DNA of 64,000 bases from Cloeon dipterum (lineage: Eukaryota > Arthropoda > Insecta > Ephemeroptera > Baetidae): positions 17,484,001-17,548,000 of the forward strand of contig NC_088786.1 in the NCBI RefSeq assembly GCF_949628265.1. Reading direction: 5' to 3'. Shown in pieces: positions 10,626 through 24,465 of this stretch. Numbering within the stretch: the first letter of the stretch is position 1; the number at the start of each line of letters is the position of its first letter. A program made the translations under genes and the position numbers. Below the pieces are notes generated by a model that worked only from the letters and a program-made list of their open reading frames with translations, searched no databases and was not told the origin of the DNA.

Positions 10626-12910
10626 CACAGCAACCTAAGAAGCGAAAATGAAGTTGAAATATTTGGGGCTTTGAATAGAATATTCTGATATTCGAAAAAA
10701 AATAGTTCACAAGTATGTATTCCCCAAGCAAAGCAAAAAATAGCCATGTAGATATTACCATTTTGAGGCGATCGCGCGTAGCAAGACTCGATTTTTGTGA
10801 GTTAAGTGAACTAAGATTAATTCCTACAGCCAATTTTGATCCAAAATTTAGGTAGGGTGTAAAAATTAATAGGAAAATAGACGAATTACCTGTCAAGACA
10901 AAGCAGCTGACGAGTGGAAGACGAATTTTAATCAGAAAGTGGGCGTGGTAGGGGCTGACTACTGACTAACAACTGAGAAACGAAAAGTGACTGTCACGTG
11001 GTCACGAGCGGGAAGAATGGGAGCTTTAATAAAGGAGGGAGTGGGGAGAAACACTACTGTACGAATTACGAATCTAGGAGAAATTTGTCGCATTTCGCCC
11101 TGTCTCTGTCAAGGTGTCTCTGCCTTGTTCTTGTAATAACTCTCGTTTGAAACGAGTCGTTTCTCTTCGTGTTTCGTTTCGTTTCTCATTCCTCACCTCA
11201 TACATACTCTTATACCTCTTTCGGCTCTTTTTTCATTCTGTTGCGTTCTGCTTTCTGCTTCTGCAAGTGCACGACAGTGCAAGCTGCAATAAGGTAATAA
11301 GGAGAGTTTAAGCTGCAAGGAGGAAAGGAAGGACGAGAGTGACAATGAGATAAAAAAAATGCTGTTCCTTTCCATAACGTTCATAACGGGGATATTACGT
11401 ACTACGTACATTTAGTTCTCTAAAATCTCTGAATTCCATTTAGATACACGGAATTTTGATAAAAGGTTGCATTAACAGGTACGAAAATGAATCATGAATA
11501 TATGTAGTATAATTATTATGCTACGCTGCATATTTTAGATGTACATACATACATTATTATGTAATGCATTGCACTCTGTGTTTGTTGTATTTCACGTTGC
11601 ACTAATCTGTTTTACTTTTTTTACTTGCACAGTCAAACATTAGGATGTTAGACTCACAATCAGTCAGTCAGAATACTAAATAATCTATTGTATTCGCTGT
11701 TAAGTATGTATGTATGTTTGTGTTTTGATTCTGATTACCTGATACATCAGAATTTTCGGTGTATGTACATATACATATAGATAATTTAAATCTTACATTA
11801 TTACTATTATACAATCACATCGCTGTGGTAGGTGGCGACCTCTGTTCCTAGTAGATACATCCAAGAAGGGTTGGATTTAGATTTTTGAATCAAATGTTGA
11901 GCGATGTTTGCAACACTCGTATTGCAGGGCTGGGAATCTTCCGGGGAATAATATGTATTCCAAACTCGCAGTGCATTGGTTTTTTTTGCAGTTTACAAGT
12001 TTCGTGCGGACCAAATCTGGGGTTCACAGCGTTTAATCTGTTTTTAAATGATTTTATCGTTAAAGATTAACTATGGAAAACAAGTTTAATTAAAATTTTG
12101 CCCTAAAGGTTGGCAAGAGAGCTAAAAAGGCAAAAATCAATAGCAGCAAATTTTGTTTTTCGCTTTGCAAAAGGCCTGGAGAAACTAACCGCAAAAACAC
12201 GGATCTGCGAAAATCCTATTTTATTGCCATGCTCAGCCCTGCAAATTTGTTCCTAACATTGAGAGAGGTTAAGGAGAAAAACCGACGCCACGGCGATATT
12301 TAATTGAAATCATATGTACATATTTTTAGTAATATTTGCGTGAGTAAACTGTTACATTCCGATGTGATGATGTATTAAAGCATTTAAATTAAGCGAGAAA
12401 TTTTTTGAAGTTCTGTTTTTTTTCCGGCATGCTTATGGATATTAAAATTAAAATAAAGAAGGGTAAAATTTTATTAAACAATAAATTTTATTCCAGATTT
12501 CAGGCACATTATTGGATTTAAATTAATATTTGGCTTCATGGAAGCTTAAAATTTATTTAATTTGCAGCCTGGTTTTTATTCCTTTGTTTAAACTCTCGCA
12601 ATGTTAGCTCGATTGGATGGCAAAGCATTATTCCTCCGGCATTAATGGAACGTGCACTCTGATTAAACGGTTATTAATTCGTTGGCAATAACAAAAATAG
12701 CACTCTTATCACGGGGCTACTGCCGCTCGTAACACTTAAATAAGGGGTGCAAGAATTCTCGTCGTGTACATACTGCGGAGGCGTCGTTACACACTTATTT
12801 TTACGGGTCGCACGCATTAACTGCCAGTTTATTATTGCCATGTACGCACCCGACTGGGTGTTTATTCTGGCGAACATTAATTTCCTTATGTGTTTGCAGA
12901 GGCGCGAGTA
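10626..12910. other. Divergent promoter region between COX8 and the PARP gene
   Basis: COX8 is read leftward and the PARP gene rightward from this interval. A CACGTG E-box lies at 10995-11000 and a GC/CT-rich block runs from about 10920 to 11340, possibly holding untranslated exons or promoters for either gene. The stretch 11400-12600 is AT-rich with TACATA-type simple sequence. The acceptor tgtttgcag just before 12900 shows that the PARP gene has at least one upstream non-coding exon, not located. Confidence 0.4.
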
Positions 12911-15647
12911 ATGGATCTTAGCCAAGCTGGCAATCACCCGCAGCGGCAGCATCAATATGTTAACGACTGGCATATAGCACCCTCATCTCGGCTCACCGCC
13001 TCTATTGATTTATCTGCCGGCGCTCACCGACCATTAGCACCAGTTTATCACTGCAATTTACCTGCTGTCATTAGTCAAACTCAAGCACGGCCGCCGTCCG
13101 GCGTTATTGTGACAGCCAACGAGTGGCCACCCTTCCGCCAAGCCACCCCCAGCACCACCTGGCCCACTGATAGCCGCCAGCAGTTCAACAGTAGCAATGT
13201 TGCAGATCGGATTTATGAAATTCCGTCTGACGATGACACTCTGAGCAGTGATGATGACAGGCTGCTGATTATTGACGAGAATGTCGACTCGCCCGTTGAG
13301 GATGAAATTGATTCTAATGAAAAAGGGCAGGTGGACGCACAGAGTCCGCTTTGTCTAGCCAGCGAACAGGAAGAGAAAATATTGGTAAATGTTAAGTTAT
13401 ACAAGACTTTTTTATATGAATTGCTAACAGAATGATGGACACTCTTTTAAACCTTTGTCATTTTGAAAATTTTCTTTAGTAATTAAAATAATAAAATTTA
13501 TTGAAGCAAAAAATGTAACTTTGAGCTCGCTTTCATATTTTTTTAGGAATTAAAGGCACACCTCATTTTTGAAATTTCCCCTCTGTTAGATGAGATCTCA
13601 AATTACTCAAAAATAGTTCCATTAAACCCGCAACAATGAATATTTTATGACGCAATCTATTAATTAATTTCAGGAAGACGAAACAAAAGTGGTCACCAAG
13701 GCCAAAGAAAAGCACAATCGGCATAGAAAATTCAAACTGAAGGATTTCATCCTTTCGAAACCATCAAAAAGAATATCAAGAAGGGCTGTAGACCAAAAAT
13801 CTATTCCTTGGAAGAAAGTACAACATATGAAATCAGCAGTCTCATCAGAAGATGAAATAAAACAAAAGCAGAGGAAAAACGAAGTGAAGGCCCGTGCAGA
13901 GAGCCCTCCCCTGAATGTGATACTGTGGGAATCCTCAAAGGGTGATAAAAACGCCGAGTTGCAGGAGGAGGCCACAGTCAGAAGCTCTTCAGTGGGCTTA
14001 GCAGAGCGCTCGAGGCCGGCGAAACCTGAAGAGCACAAATATGAGCAGAAAAATAGCAGCAGAGAGCAGAACGGTAAACAAACGACTTGCAAATCCCTTG
14101 CAAACAAGAGTCGTAAAGAAGGCGAAAGCCATGATTCGACTAAAAACCCCAGAAAGAATGACGAGCGGGATGAAATGAAACTGCACCGCAGTGAAACAAA
14201 GCAGGATGAAAATGAAAGAAAGCCAGTGCTCTCCGTATTGCAACTCTGCCGTAAATTCGACTGCGAAAAGCAGGTGCGCGTTTTGCTAAAGAGGTTGACA
14301 AAAGGGCAAATCCGCCAACACACACATCCCGTGCGTCCGAAACTCGCCAGAATCCCCAAAATCTGCGCCGCCAAAGAGAAGCTGCGCAAACCATTTGCAT
14401 TCGAGCAAAATACCGTGGACGCTCGGCTGGAAGCAAACACCCTGATGAACTCGCTCTTGGGGTCTACACCGCGGGCAGACGAGTCGCTGAAAAAACCAAA
14501 AATAGTCTTCGCTCCCCGCAGAGTCATAAAACGCCGCAAAACAGCCGCACCACCTGCTGCCACCCCTGTGCTGGAAAAACGAAAAGGTGCCGTGAATGCA
14601 AAGACTTTTCCAAAGGAGTTGATCGGCCTGATCGAGAGAGACATCCAGCGCGCTGTGCCCTTGCAGCGCTTCATAAATGACGTCAAGAGGCACCCCAAAA
14701 TCGACTGGATCGTGCTGGATGGGAAAATGCAGCACAGCTTGACCCAACGCAAGCCTCTGCGCAGGAAAGTCAAAGTCAGGGTCCTGATGCCTCCTCAGTA
14801 CCTGGTCCAAGACAAAATTGCTGAATATGAACGTCAGATGATGGCTAGAGAAGCGGCTATTGCAGAGTTCAAGAAGAAACCCCCTATGAAAATTAAAGGA
14901 GTGGCTTCTTGGCCAAAATTTCAGGTTAAGTACATTAAATTAAACGTACTAGCCCTAAACCAAAGCACTTTACCTCTCTGTTGAGTTGGATTTTTTTAAA
15001 GCACTTTGAGTCAAAATATTTTAAAAGTTGAGGCGTAAACTTCGTTTTCCGTTTACAGAGCAATTTTTTCAGTTTGAATAGCGTATTTCTAGACACAGAA
15101 ACAGCAAGCCAGAATTTCTGCTTTTTCCTAAAATACTGGCGAGACAAAATAACTTTTGAAGGAACATGACCCAACTGGAATTGTTTTTGAAGTTTTTTTT
15201 TCGTGATTATCTCTACTCTTATTTGAATTCATTAAAATTTTAAATATTATTTTTCTTTCCGTCAATGATGATAAATTCATTTTAAAATTTGATCTTTAAA
15301 TTAATATGAAAGTTAATTTTAAATTGATAATGACGGGTTATCCTGTTTGAAGGGAGAAGAGAGGTTTGGCCAAACTTCCAATTATTCCGATATTTGTAAA
15401 ATTAATATCTTTAATTTTTTGTGTTTATTGTTTTCTGGAGTATTGAGATGGATTTTTATTTTTCGCGTTTACGGCGTTTACATATTTACGCTGAAAATAC
15501 GCAAATTAGAGAATTTTAAGATTTCGCATTTCCTTAATCAATTTTGTTTTCGAAAGCGTCAGATGTGAGATTTTGGGCGGCGGCTGATTGGTCAGCTATG
15601 CTGAATTTCGCCTACTGTCATTTTAACAAAAATATAAGTAAAATTGG

Positions 15648-15719
<72 letters not shown>

Positions 15720-18700
15720 AATATTTAAAACTGTCAAAATGGCATGTATGTTCTACCGGAACAGCATGGGACAACGCAGGAAAATTTATTCCGCTACTGG
15801 AGGGGACGGGAATGAAAATTTCTTACCTTAATAATCTCTATTTTTACCCTTAAGTATTATATTGACACAACATGTGTGCTTAAATTGCTAGAAATTCCCC
15901 ATAGTTCGTACTCATTTGAAAACCGTTACTTAATGTCACAGGCCATAAAAAACTAAACGCAGCACTATCCATTTTTCACTCTTGGGATATTTTGATTCCT
16001 AGAAGTGTTTGGCACTTTCGAACTAAAAATTGTGTATTGGACCGTGTCCATGCCCACACATGGCACTTATTGCACGGAAATGCGGAGCAGGCGGCTAAAC
16101 TGCCGGGTCCATTATTCCGGAACTGCATGATCGTCTCCACTTTGCGCTGCGTGTTAAAAAAAACTTTGGCCTGCCTAATTTCGGGGAAAACGCGGTGCCA
16201 GCTGCTCGCCGCAGCAGTTTATGTAAAAACTCGCTCTTTCGCGAATGCACATGGGGCAGGATTTAACTTATTTTCGTGTGCAAGACACTCTAAAAAATGA
16301 GAGCCAAAGTCGTCGGTCGGTCGGCTCCTTTTGGCGTATTTCAAGCAACGTAATATATTTTTCCCCGGTCGGTTGGCGGGTCCGTCGGCCGGCCCGTGAG
16401 GCGCACCGCTGCACCAGCACTAAAGTTTGTGCGTGTGCGGCCAGGTAAAAAATATATTACGCGCCGAAGCCCGCAATTTCATATCCGGACCCGCCGCCGG
16501 TCGCAGTATTATTTATTTATTTCAATTTCTGGTGCAGCCAGCGTGTGTGTGTGTGCGCTTGACATTGCATTAGAGATACAAATCGCGAGAGCGGATAAAT
16601 AAATTATTGACAAGCGTCTCCATAAAAGAGGGATCGATTTTCATGGGTCCACAAGAGCCCATTATCTGGCAGTGAATAAAAGATGCTGACCGGACACGGT
16701 CCGAACACAAATATCACTTAATCTACCGCAGGGAAAAGACGCAATCAAATTGAGATGCGCGCGAATATGGTCTGCAAATGGTAAAGTTAGACTCTTCGTC
16801 CTCTATCTACCCCATTGAATATTTGCCTTGAAAGTGATAAAAACTATTAAATGTGATTTTCAATCATCAAACTATTTCATGATATTAAAAGCCAATACCT
16901 GAATGTTAAAGTTCGTTTATATTAGACAAATTTATCATATTCATGAAGTTACAGAAGAAAAATATTAAAATCTTAAATTGTCAAGGCTTATGTGACAAAT
17001 TTCAACTCCCGATTTAATTTAATTTCTCCTTTCCTTCTTAAGTCAGATTTAAATACCTTAAGTGCTTTTGAGCGGAGTTGTTTGTAGTTTTGCCTTCCCG
17101 TGTTTTTACGGGTAAATTAAATTTTAGAAAAAAACAGCAAGAAAGTTATGTTTTCCTATATAACAAAATATACCTTGATTTTTGACCTGTTAACCTCGAA
17201 AATGTGCCAAAAACGATCGAAATTTACCCATTTTTTCTAGAGCCACGAAAATGCGCTAATTGAAATATTGGAGACTTTTAAGTTATTTTTAAAAAGTTTA
17301 TGTTTCTATATTATAATTAAATTTTAAGTATTGTGAGTCTAGTTCGAAGCTTAAAAATAAAAATATTAAAGTGACTGAAAATAGTCAGGAAAAACACAAC
17401 TTGAAATGATAAAAGTGTGAAGCAGTTAAATAACAAAGATGAATTGCAGCAGACCGCGTTACAGAATTGAAGTGAAGGAAAACAATGACGCAAAAGTGTG
17501 CATTAATAAAACGAAGAAAACAATAAGTTTGTCCTTTACACAGATAGAAAATGGGAAAATTCAGTAGTTTGAAAGTATATAACCACTCATTTTTAATTGC
17601 TCGCCATCTAATTTTTAAAGTGGATTTTAGCTTCTTAAATGTGATAGGTTCGAATTTATAACAGCGTCAAAATCCAATTCTTAATTATCTTATAAACTAT
17701 TATTTCTACAATTTTCCGACATTTTGGAGAAAAAAGTACTTGACAGCCGTCTATCAAACACTGATATAGTGTTTTTACCGCATTTCAATTACATTAAATA
17801 TTTTTATTTTTCAGGTTTCTCCGTGCTGCTCCGAGAAGGAAAAGCAGGAGTTACGCGACAAGTTGGCCAGAGCCGAACAGACCAACTTCCTGAAGTTGTT
17901 CCCAACGCCGAGGGTCGGCTTGGAGCGGCAACAGGAGCTGCTGCCTAATCACTGGCACACTAAAATATTGAGCACGCCTTTCCAGATCGGCAAGTACCTG
18001 CTGCGCGGCGTGAGCCCACTGTCGAGGGAGTTCAAGTACGTCGCGAGAAAATTCAATAAGAGCTGCGAACAACGCGTGCTGGCTGTAGACCGAGTCGAGA
18101 ATCCGCACCTCTGGTTCAGGTACATAAATTTTGCGTTTTATTAGAAATCGATGGCCCTGAGGCCTGTACACGCGCGTGTCCCGTCATGTGACGTGTGTGT
18201 ACGCTGCATTTACATGGGGCTTTGCAGCAAAATAACAAGTTTTACGCCCGAATAAAGTCACCCACGAGGAATTTCTTCTCCCAGGCCGGCGTTTCGTCCA
18301 TTTTTATTGTCGCCGGCCCGTCTCCAGCGAAATGAAACTGCGTGCCGCTGTGACTGAGACGCAATTTTTCGCTAATGAAGATTAATGTATGTCCGTTCAT
18401 TAGAAAATTGTTTGTACTCGGTCGGGGAAAAGGGAAAGGATAAAGGATTGATCTGCTGTGTGGAGATTGCATTTTTCAGCTAGGGGACCGAGCGGCCACT
18501 TCATTTGCAGGCCGGCTGCAGGCGAAAAAGTGGCCTGCTCGCAGAATATTAATTATGAAATTGCTCGCATGTTGTGATTTACGATGAGACGCGCGGAAGG
18601 GGTGCCGGAAGAAACCTCATTTCCACCTCTGAAATCAGATCTCATTTTTCTATTGACTCTCATTCTTTCATTGAATGTCGTTTGAAATGTTTTTGCCGGC

Positions 18701-20792
18701 CATCAATTCAAATTATGATGTGCGTGGAGGCGCAGCGATGATTCAAGCAGTGGCTCTGCAGCAGGATAAAGAAAAAAGTAACTCCCGCTCGCTTGGCTGG
18801 CGTGTGCTCTCCCCAGAGCGTAAATTTTTATAATGCCCCTCGCCTGCTTGCGGGGGAGAGAAGAGCGCGCGGAACACGCAATAATCCTAATAATGTGGAT
18901 GGCGAACTCGTAAAAAATGTGTACAGGGGATGTTTTGTCCAAATTCGCCTTTTTTGCCTTTCTTCGACTCAAGTACATTTTTTGAAGTATATCTTTTTTG
19001 TTGAAGCTTTTGCCATTAAATGCGAATTTTTTTCTTTTACGGAGACAAAATAATATTAATAAGATCGATAAATTTAGTAAAATCTACCGTCCTTCCATTA
19101 AAACTGTATTCTTATTGTGATTCGGGGTGAGAGAAAGTAAATATCCAGTAAAGAAAATTCTCTTGAGCTGGTAATATAAAGGCCTCTCTCGTATATAAAT
19201 AAAAAAATTGCTACGGGAACTAGTCCTTTTAGCTTTTAAAACTATTTGAAAAACATTTGTAATAGCTATAATTAATCTTGAAAAAATATTTTATAACAAA
19301 TTCTAACCACTTTATTTCAGCACACGATTTTCCCAGTAAACGTCAGTTGGAATTATTTTAAAATTAAACTTTCCCAAAATTATGAATATAATATCGCACA
19401 TCATATGATTTGTCTCGTATATTTCAAAAGTGCAGTTATTTAGTCCGACCTTTCAATAAATCATGGCAGTTTAAGATAAGATCTATTTCAAATCAATGTT
19501 TTAAAATCAGAATTTGTTGATGTTTCTCACAGGTACCATTTGAAGAAAGAGAAAATGGAGCTGCGCAACCCATTCGCACAAGAAATGCACTTGTTCCACG
19601 GAACGGACAAGAAGTTCTTGGACTCGATTCTGTCCTATAACCTCACCTGGAGGTATTTCGGCCGCAAGAAGGGTTCTCGCTTCGGACACGGCTACTACTT
19701 CTCGCCACTCAGCTCCTACGCGGTTCACTACACGGACCAGAATCCGGATCACTCCATCATGCTGCTCTTCAGGGTTCTTACGGTGAAGCAGTGCATCGGC
19801 TTTGAGAACAGCAAACTGCCCGATGAAGGCTTCGACACGAGCATCAGCGAGAATGGGAAGGTGTGGGTGAAGTTTGACGTGGATGAGGTCTACCCTGACT
19901 ATGTTATCCACTTCGCCTACTCAGATCCCAAGGAGAAAGCTGAAGAAATCGGGCAGTACAGGGCTAAAATGAAGAAGATAGAGGCTGAAAGGTAAAAATA
20001 TAAATTCTTATTTAAAACTATTAGCCGTTTCTATTCAATGACTAGTGCTGTGAAAATAAGGATTTTTAGAGTAAACATTTTGTAAATTGTTAGATTTTTC
20101 TTTAGAACAAAAAAGTACGGTTTTTACCGTTTCCTTACAGATAAATACAGTATTTCTGGTAGTCTTTTTCAACTTTTGGTGCGTTGAGTGATTTAAAAAT
20201 ATAATAATATATAATTTTTTATCAATTTAATGATGGTTATAGGAAGTTATTATTAATTAATGTGACAAAGGTTTCATGTTTTTTGCATATATGAATTAAA
20301 AAATTATTCTTTCTTCAAAGTATCAAAATGGTACAGATAAAATATTACACTCAATGTCCTCACAATTATATTGAAAAGCATAAACATTTTGACAAATTTA
20401 AAATCAATGAAATTTTAGGCCGTCTCAGCTCCTTTTTTTAATTGATTTTCATAATTTTGATGAGATAAACCTGTATGAATTATAGGTGGAAGAAAAGCTA
20501 CCGAAAATACCTGATGTGGAGCTCGTTCCGGCGGCGTCTGAGACGAAGATCAATGTCTTGGCATAAGTTCTGCCGCAATGTGAAGAAGTGGAAGCCCGTG
20601 AAGCGTGGAAAAGGAGTCAAACTGAAGGCTGGACCGTGGCGTGGTCCTAAAGGGAGAATGTGGACTGGGAAGCCGGTAGTGGCCACCAAGCTGAAGAAGC
20701 CGCAATTCAGGTCGATGGCGGTCTGGAAGCAGCCAAGCCATTCGGCTCCTAAGAGGAAGGTTATTGGGTCATACAGGGCCAAAAAGAGGTAA
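12911..20792 (+). CDS. PARP-family mono-ADP-ribosyltransferase with basic C-terminal tail
   Basis: Exons 12911-13384, 13674-14924, 17815-18119, 19533-19991 and 20486-20792 join in phase to 931 residues. Residues 1 to about 575 are low-complexity, Ser/Asp-rich and then Lys/Arg-rich, with no domain I recognise. The PARP catalytic fold covers about 660-810: NPHLWFRYHLKKEKM, LFHGT (H699), GHGYYFSP (Y732) and VYPDYVIHF. The position of the PARP1 catalytic glutamate is a valine (about V787), which in this family indicates transfer of single ADP-ribose units, as in TIPARP and PARP10-12. No WWE, zinc-finger or macro domain is seen. The last exon adds 101 residues with 36 Lys/Arg, 7 Trp and no Asp/Glu. 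Function and target are not known; nucleic-acid binding by the tail is inference. Confidence 0.85.
14925..17814 (+). other. Large intron of the PARP gene
   Basis: GTTAAG donor to TTTTTCAG acceptor. Besides the microsatellite it has a GC-rich block at 15990-16740 with repeated GGTCGGTCGG-like motifs. The rest is AT-rich. No exon was recognised inside. Confidence 0.6.
15648..15717. repeat. Compound (CA)n(TA)n microsatellite
   Basis: About nine CA units (15648-15665) run directly into about 26 TA units (15666-15717) in the 2.9-kb second intron of the PARP gene. Likely length-variable. Confidence 0.95.
18120..19532 (+). other. Third intron of the PARP gene
   Basis: 1413 bp between exons coding the N-terminal edge and the core of the catalytic domain. 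The first 800 bp are GC-rich and non-coding, the remainder AT-rich. The phase-2 join restores WFR-YHL of the catalytic domain. Confidence 0.7.
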
Positions 20793-21065
20793 TATCCACC
20801 GACTTTGTACATTGTGTTTGTCTTATTTATGTTGAGAGAACAACTAAGGTAGGGAAATACCAAGGCTATTAAACATTACTAAATCAAACTTTATTTTGTA
20901 TTAAGTGACTTACAAAGCTTCAAGTCGGACCAATTTTTCATTGGAAAATAGCAAAAATGATTTGTGTACTACATTTCAATTCGATTGAGACACAAGTTAA
21001 GGCTCATAAATCGTATGATGTTTGACTCCTATCTAAAGCCACTTGACATTAGGATGTTTTTTATG

Positions 21066-21071
21066 AATAAA
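21066..21071 (+). terminator. Likely polyadenylation signal of the PARP gene
   Basis: AATAAA (overlapping a second AATAAA) 274 bp after the stop codon. It is the first canonical signal seen after the stop. Confidence 0.5.
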
Positions 21072-21239
21072 TAAATTGTGTATTGTAAAATGACAAAAGC
21101 TCTAGAATTATTTATAAGTCCTTTGATTCCTCGTATAATGTTATTTTAATTTTTTTATTTCATATTTTTACCAAATTAAGCTTGGTTTTGTGAAAACTGT
21201 CTCAGAAAAAAAATTAAATCTCACCTACAAGCCGTTACG

Positions 21240-21380
21240 ATATTTTCCCAGAACACTTTCAGGAAAAATAACGATCGTTTCCAAAAATCCTATAAAGCAC
21301 AAGAAAGCATGAAAATTCACTTAAAATTCGATTCGTCTCGCAGATTAGATCCCAAAAATGTTAAGGTTATTGAAATCTAT
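21240..21380 (-). repeat. Dispersed repeat family B, copy 1
   Basis: The minus strand reads ATCTGCGAGACGAATCGAAT, and later GAAAGTGTTCTGGGAAAAT, in the same order as copies at 30.1, 35.7 and 38.7 kb. Boundaries are approximate. Confidence 0.45.
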
Positions 21381-24297
21381 AAGTAATACTTTTTTAAAAA
21401 AATTATGGCAGTTTGAAATTTTAAAAATTTAGATATTAATTACGGACGCATCTTGCAAACCATAAATAACAGGAACTCTTCGTTTGGCAAATTTTAGCAA
21501 ATTTTATTGAACACTATTGAATTATAGCGAAGAACGCCCGAATATTTCAATTAAAATGTGCACTCCCATAGTTAAACTGACCTTTTTTTTATAAGTAAAA
21601 AACCTCTGAAAATTCACATCCCACAAAGTTAGAGCCCTATTTCTCACCGAAGTCTGTTTATTGTTGGCGTTTTGAGCCAGGCTATCGATTATTTACAGGT
21701 CGGCGGTGGTGGCTCGTCAGTCTCACTCGCGGCTCCTTGCGCGTCGGGCCCACCTGGGGGCTATTTGTAAATTATAGAGCACCCCAAAGACCTCGCGGCC
21801 ATTTTAACATAATATTTTACAATTTCGACGCCTAAGTGAAATGATGGTCGCGTAAAATTTATCGGCACCAAACCTGCCTGGCACACACACGGATGCACGC
21901 TGGCAAAAATTATTCATGACGCAATAAAACGGCGACATCATTATTATTATGCACTCTGCGCCGCTATTTCAAGTAGAACAAACTGCCGGCGTGCGCGCGC
22001 GCGATGAAAGGTGTGCGCGTATGGAAAAGTTGGTTGCACGGCAAAACTTGCACACACACATACACACTCGTCTGCAGAATTAATGGATGCAAAACTTGTT
22101 AAAGGGGTTGAAGCCGGAGAAGGCAATTTTCGCCTGCTCGAGAATTTTAAATGAAAGCAAAAGTGGCCCTGCGTGCCGCAGAGGGGCCACACGAGTAAGT
22201 GTCAGCCTCACCCGCCCGCCCATCCTCCCCCAATTGCCGAAAACTGGTGCACGCGTGCCTTATTGAATAAGCTGAGCCGCTGGCCACACTGGTCAGGGGG
22301 TTGTATACCAATAGTACCGGGCAAGAGGGTGTCGAGACACTAATGAGAGGAGAAGGGTTACCCTTTCAGTTGCTGGCGCTCAAAGTTATGTATTGTGCCC
22401 CACATCCTCCTTTACCTCAGTTTTTTTGTTTATTTTAAATGAAAATTATTTTCAACAGCAAATCCGTGCGTTGAAGCATGGGTACTAATTATGCAGTTTT
22501 TAGACTTTCAAAATCTACTATATATATATCTCCCTATAGAAATCATCTCTCTCAAACTACAAATCACAAAGTTATTTAAACTTAGTTTCATTAGTTTTTT
22601 TTTACTTTAAAATCCTTTTTGGGTTATTTTTCTTTTACTTTTGGCACCTGCAAATTTTTTCACGTGGGAAAAATCGATTAAACATTGATTTAAAACCACT
22701 TGCTTGCTTCTGTAAACTTTTTTTGTTTCCCTAATCTCTAACAAAATATTGTCTAAAAGCTCCAATGTGCAATAATGTATGAACCATTTTGGAGTCAAAT
22801 TTATTTTATCGAAAAACCCCATGCCAAAAATGAGTAAATTCTTTTTTTAAAGAGCCTATTTAATACAACTTGAAATTTTGATTTACAAATAAATTTCATA
22901 TATAAGTGGGGTGTAAAATCCACTTTTGTACCGCCCGTAGATCCAGCAGCATATCGTATTTCCTCGAAATTTCAGGACACGGCTGCGTTTGATTGATTTG
23001 CGGTTTAATTTGGCGCGCGGCAGGTGCGAGAGCGCTCTGAAAAATTCCCTAGCAAGCGCTGCGAAATTCATATCGTGCCAAACCAGACGCAGCTAAGTGC
23101 GAAGATAAATGGAAAATTAATAATTGAACGGCCGGCGAAATAATTAGGCATGATTAATTATTTAGCGTGTGCACGCTGAGCAAAACAGCGTCGTCAGAAG
23201 AGCCGGGTAAAGTTTTACGCGCGGCAATTTGTACTCTCGCCTAGCTGCATTCAATTTGCGTGTCCCCTGGCCCTGTACGGCACGAACACATGCGTTTCTC
23301 TCCTGGCTTGCATTCTCCTAATCCTGCCAATTTTGATTGTGCTAGCTGCAGGCTGAGCAAAGTTGTTAGCATCATCTCTCTGACCTGCCGTAATCCAGCC
23401 GCACGACAGCGCTGCGGTCATTTGGAGCAGCGTCTGAATTGCTCTAAATCCTAGCGAGTCTGTTGTTCAGTGAAATCTAATTTGCAAATGTAATCTCGTT
23501 CATAATTTAAGCTCAGCAGGGAGAACAATACTGATTTCCTAGGTAGAAATAATTCTCGAAATAATAGTTAAGAGATTTATCTCAACAAACTATAGTGTAT
23601 CTTAAAACTTTATTTTATTTTGGAATGAATAATTCCTCATAAATTAACATCATTTCAGGTTTGCCAAACGGTGCAAATAGGGTCATTTCATATATGATAT
23701 TATGAAGTTTTGTCTAGAAATTTTGTCATAAGTTCAATGCAATGGTGCAAAAATTGCAGGACTAGTTTAAATTTCAAGCACACAAAGTTCCTACTAAATA
23801 TCAGAACTGATAATCAAAATACTGAAAATTTTATCTTCAGGAGTGCAAAACTAAACTGACAACAAATTAACAGAACTAAAACGCTTTAAATTTCACCAAA
23901 CTCACTGATTTTGCAAATATTTTGAAACATATCTTGGGGAGCACGTTAAGGTCAGGCCCTGCATGTTTAAATTGACCCAAAATATTCTCCGTGCACTTAA
24001 AAACAGCACTAAATTTTAATGAGAAGTAAATTGAACTGTATGCACTCATGCAGAATTTTATTGGACAATAAATTTAAAACAATTTGAACCTGCACTTCGA
24101 AAATAATAATTCGGACTATACTCTGACTAAACATGACTGAATTTTACTAATAATTTTGGGTCATTAAAAAATCTACCGATTTCAATTATTTTTTCCATTA
24201 AAATCTTTGTTTGTGTTAGTTAGCTATTACCAAGTCAGGTAAAAATTCATTTCTTGTTTTTTTCGAGTTACTCGAAAAAATTAACTTCTTTCAACGA

Positions 24298-24465
24298 TTT
24301 TTTCGCTTGATTCTTCTTGCGATCTATATGCAAAGGTGTGCGAATTATGAGCTAAAAAGGAAGAAAGTACTCTCAGCATGATCAGCATGCAAATTTTGGA
24401 GCCGATTTTCCCAGAAATTTAAACGGTTACCGGGAAAAATTTACCGCTCTCTCCCAATTTTTAGA
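24298..24465 (+). repeat. Dispersed repeat family A, copy 2
   Basis: Shares in order CGCTTGATTCTTCTTGCGAT, GAATTATGAGCTAAA, ATCAGCATGCAAATTTTGGAGCC and CCGGGAAAAATTT with the other family A copies. It lacks the middle AAATAAATCATG segment. Confidence 0.5.

Noticed and set aside
13670-14773. 367-codon minus-strand frame opposite the PARP exon
   Set aside because: It is the antisense shadow of a true coding exon; residues are Ser/Phe/Cys-rich as expected from antisense Lys/Glu codons.
15544-15853. Frames with HTHTHIYIYIY repeats
   Set aside because: Translation of the CA/TA microsatellite.
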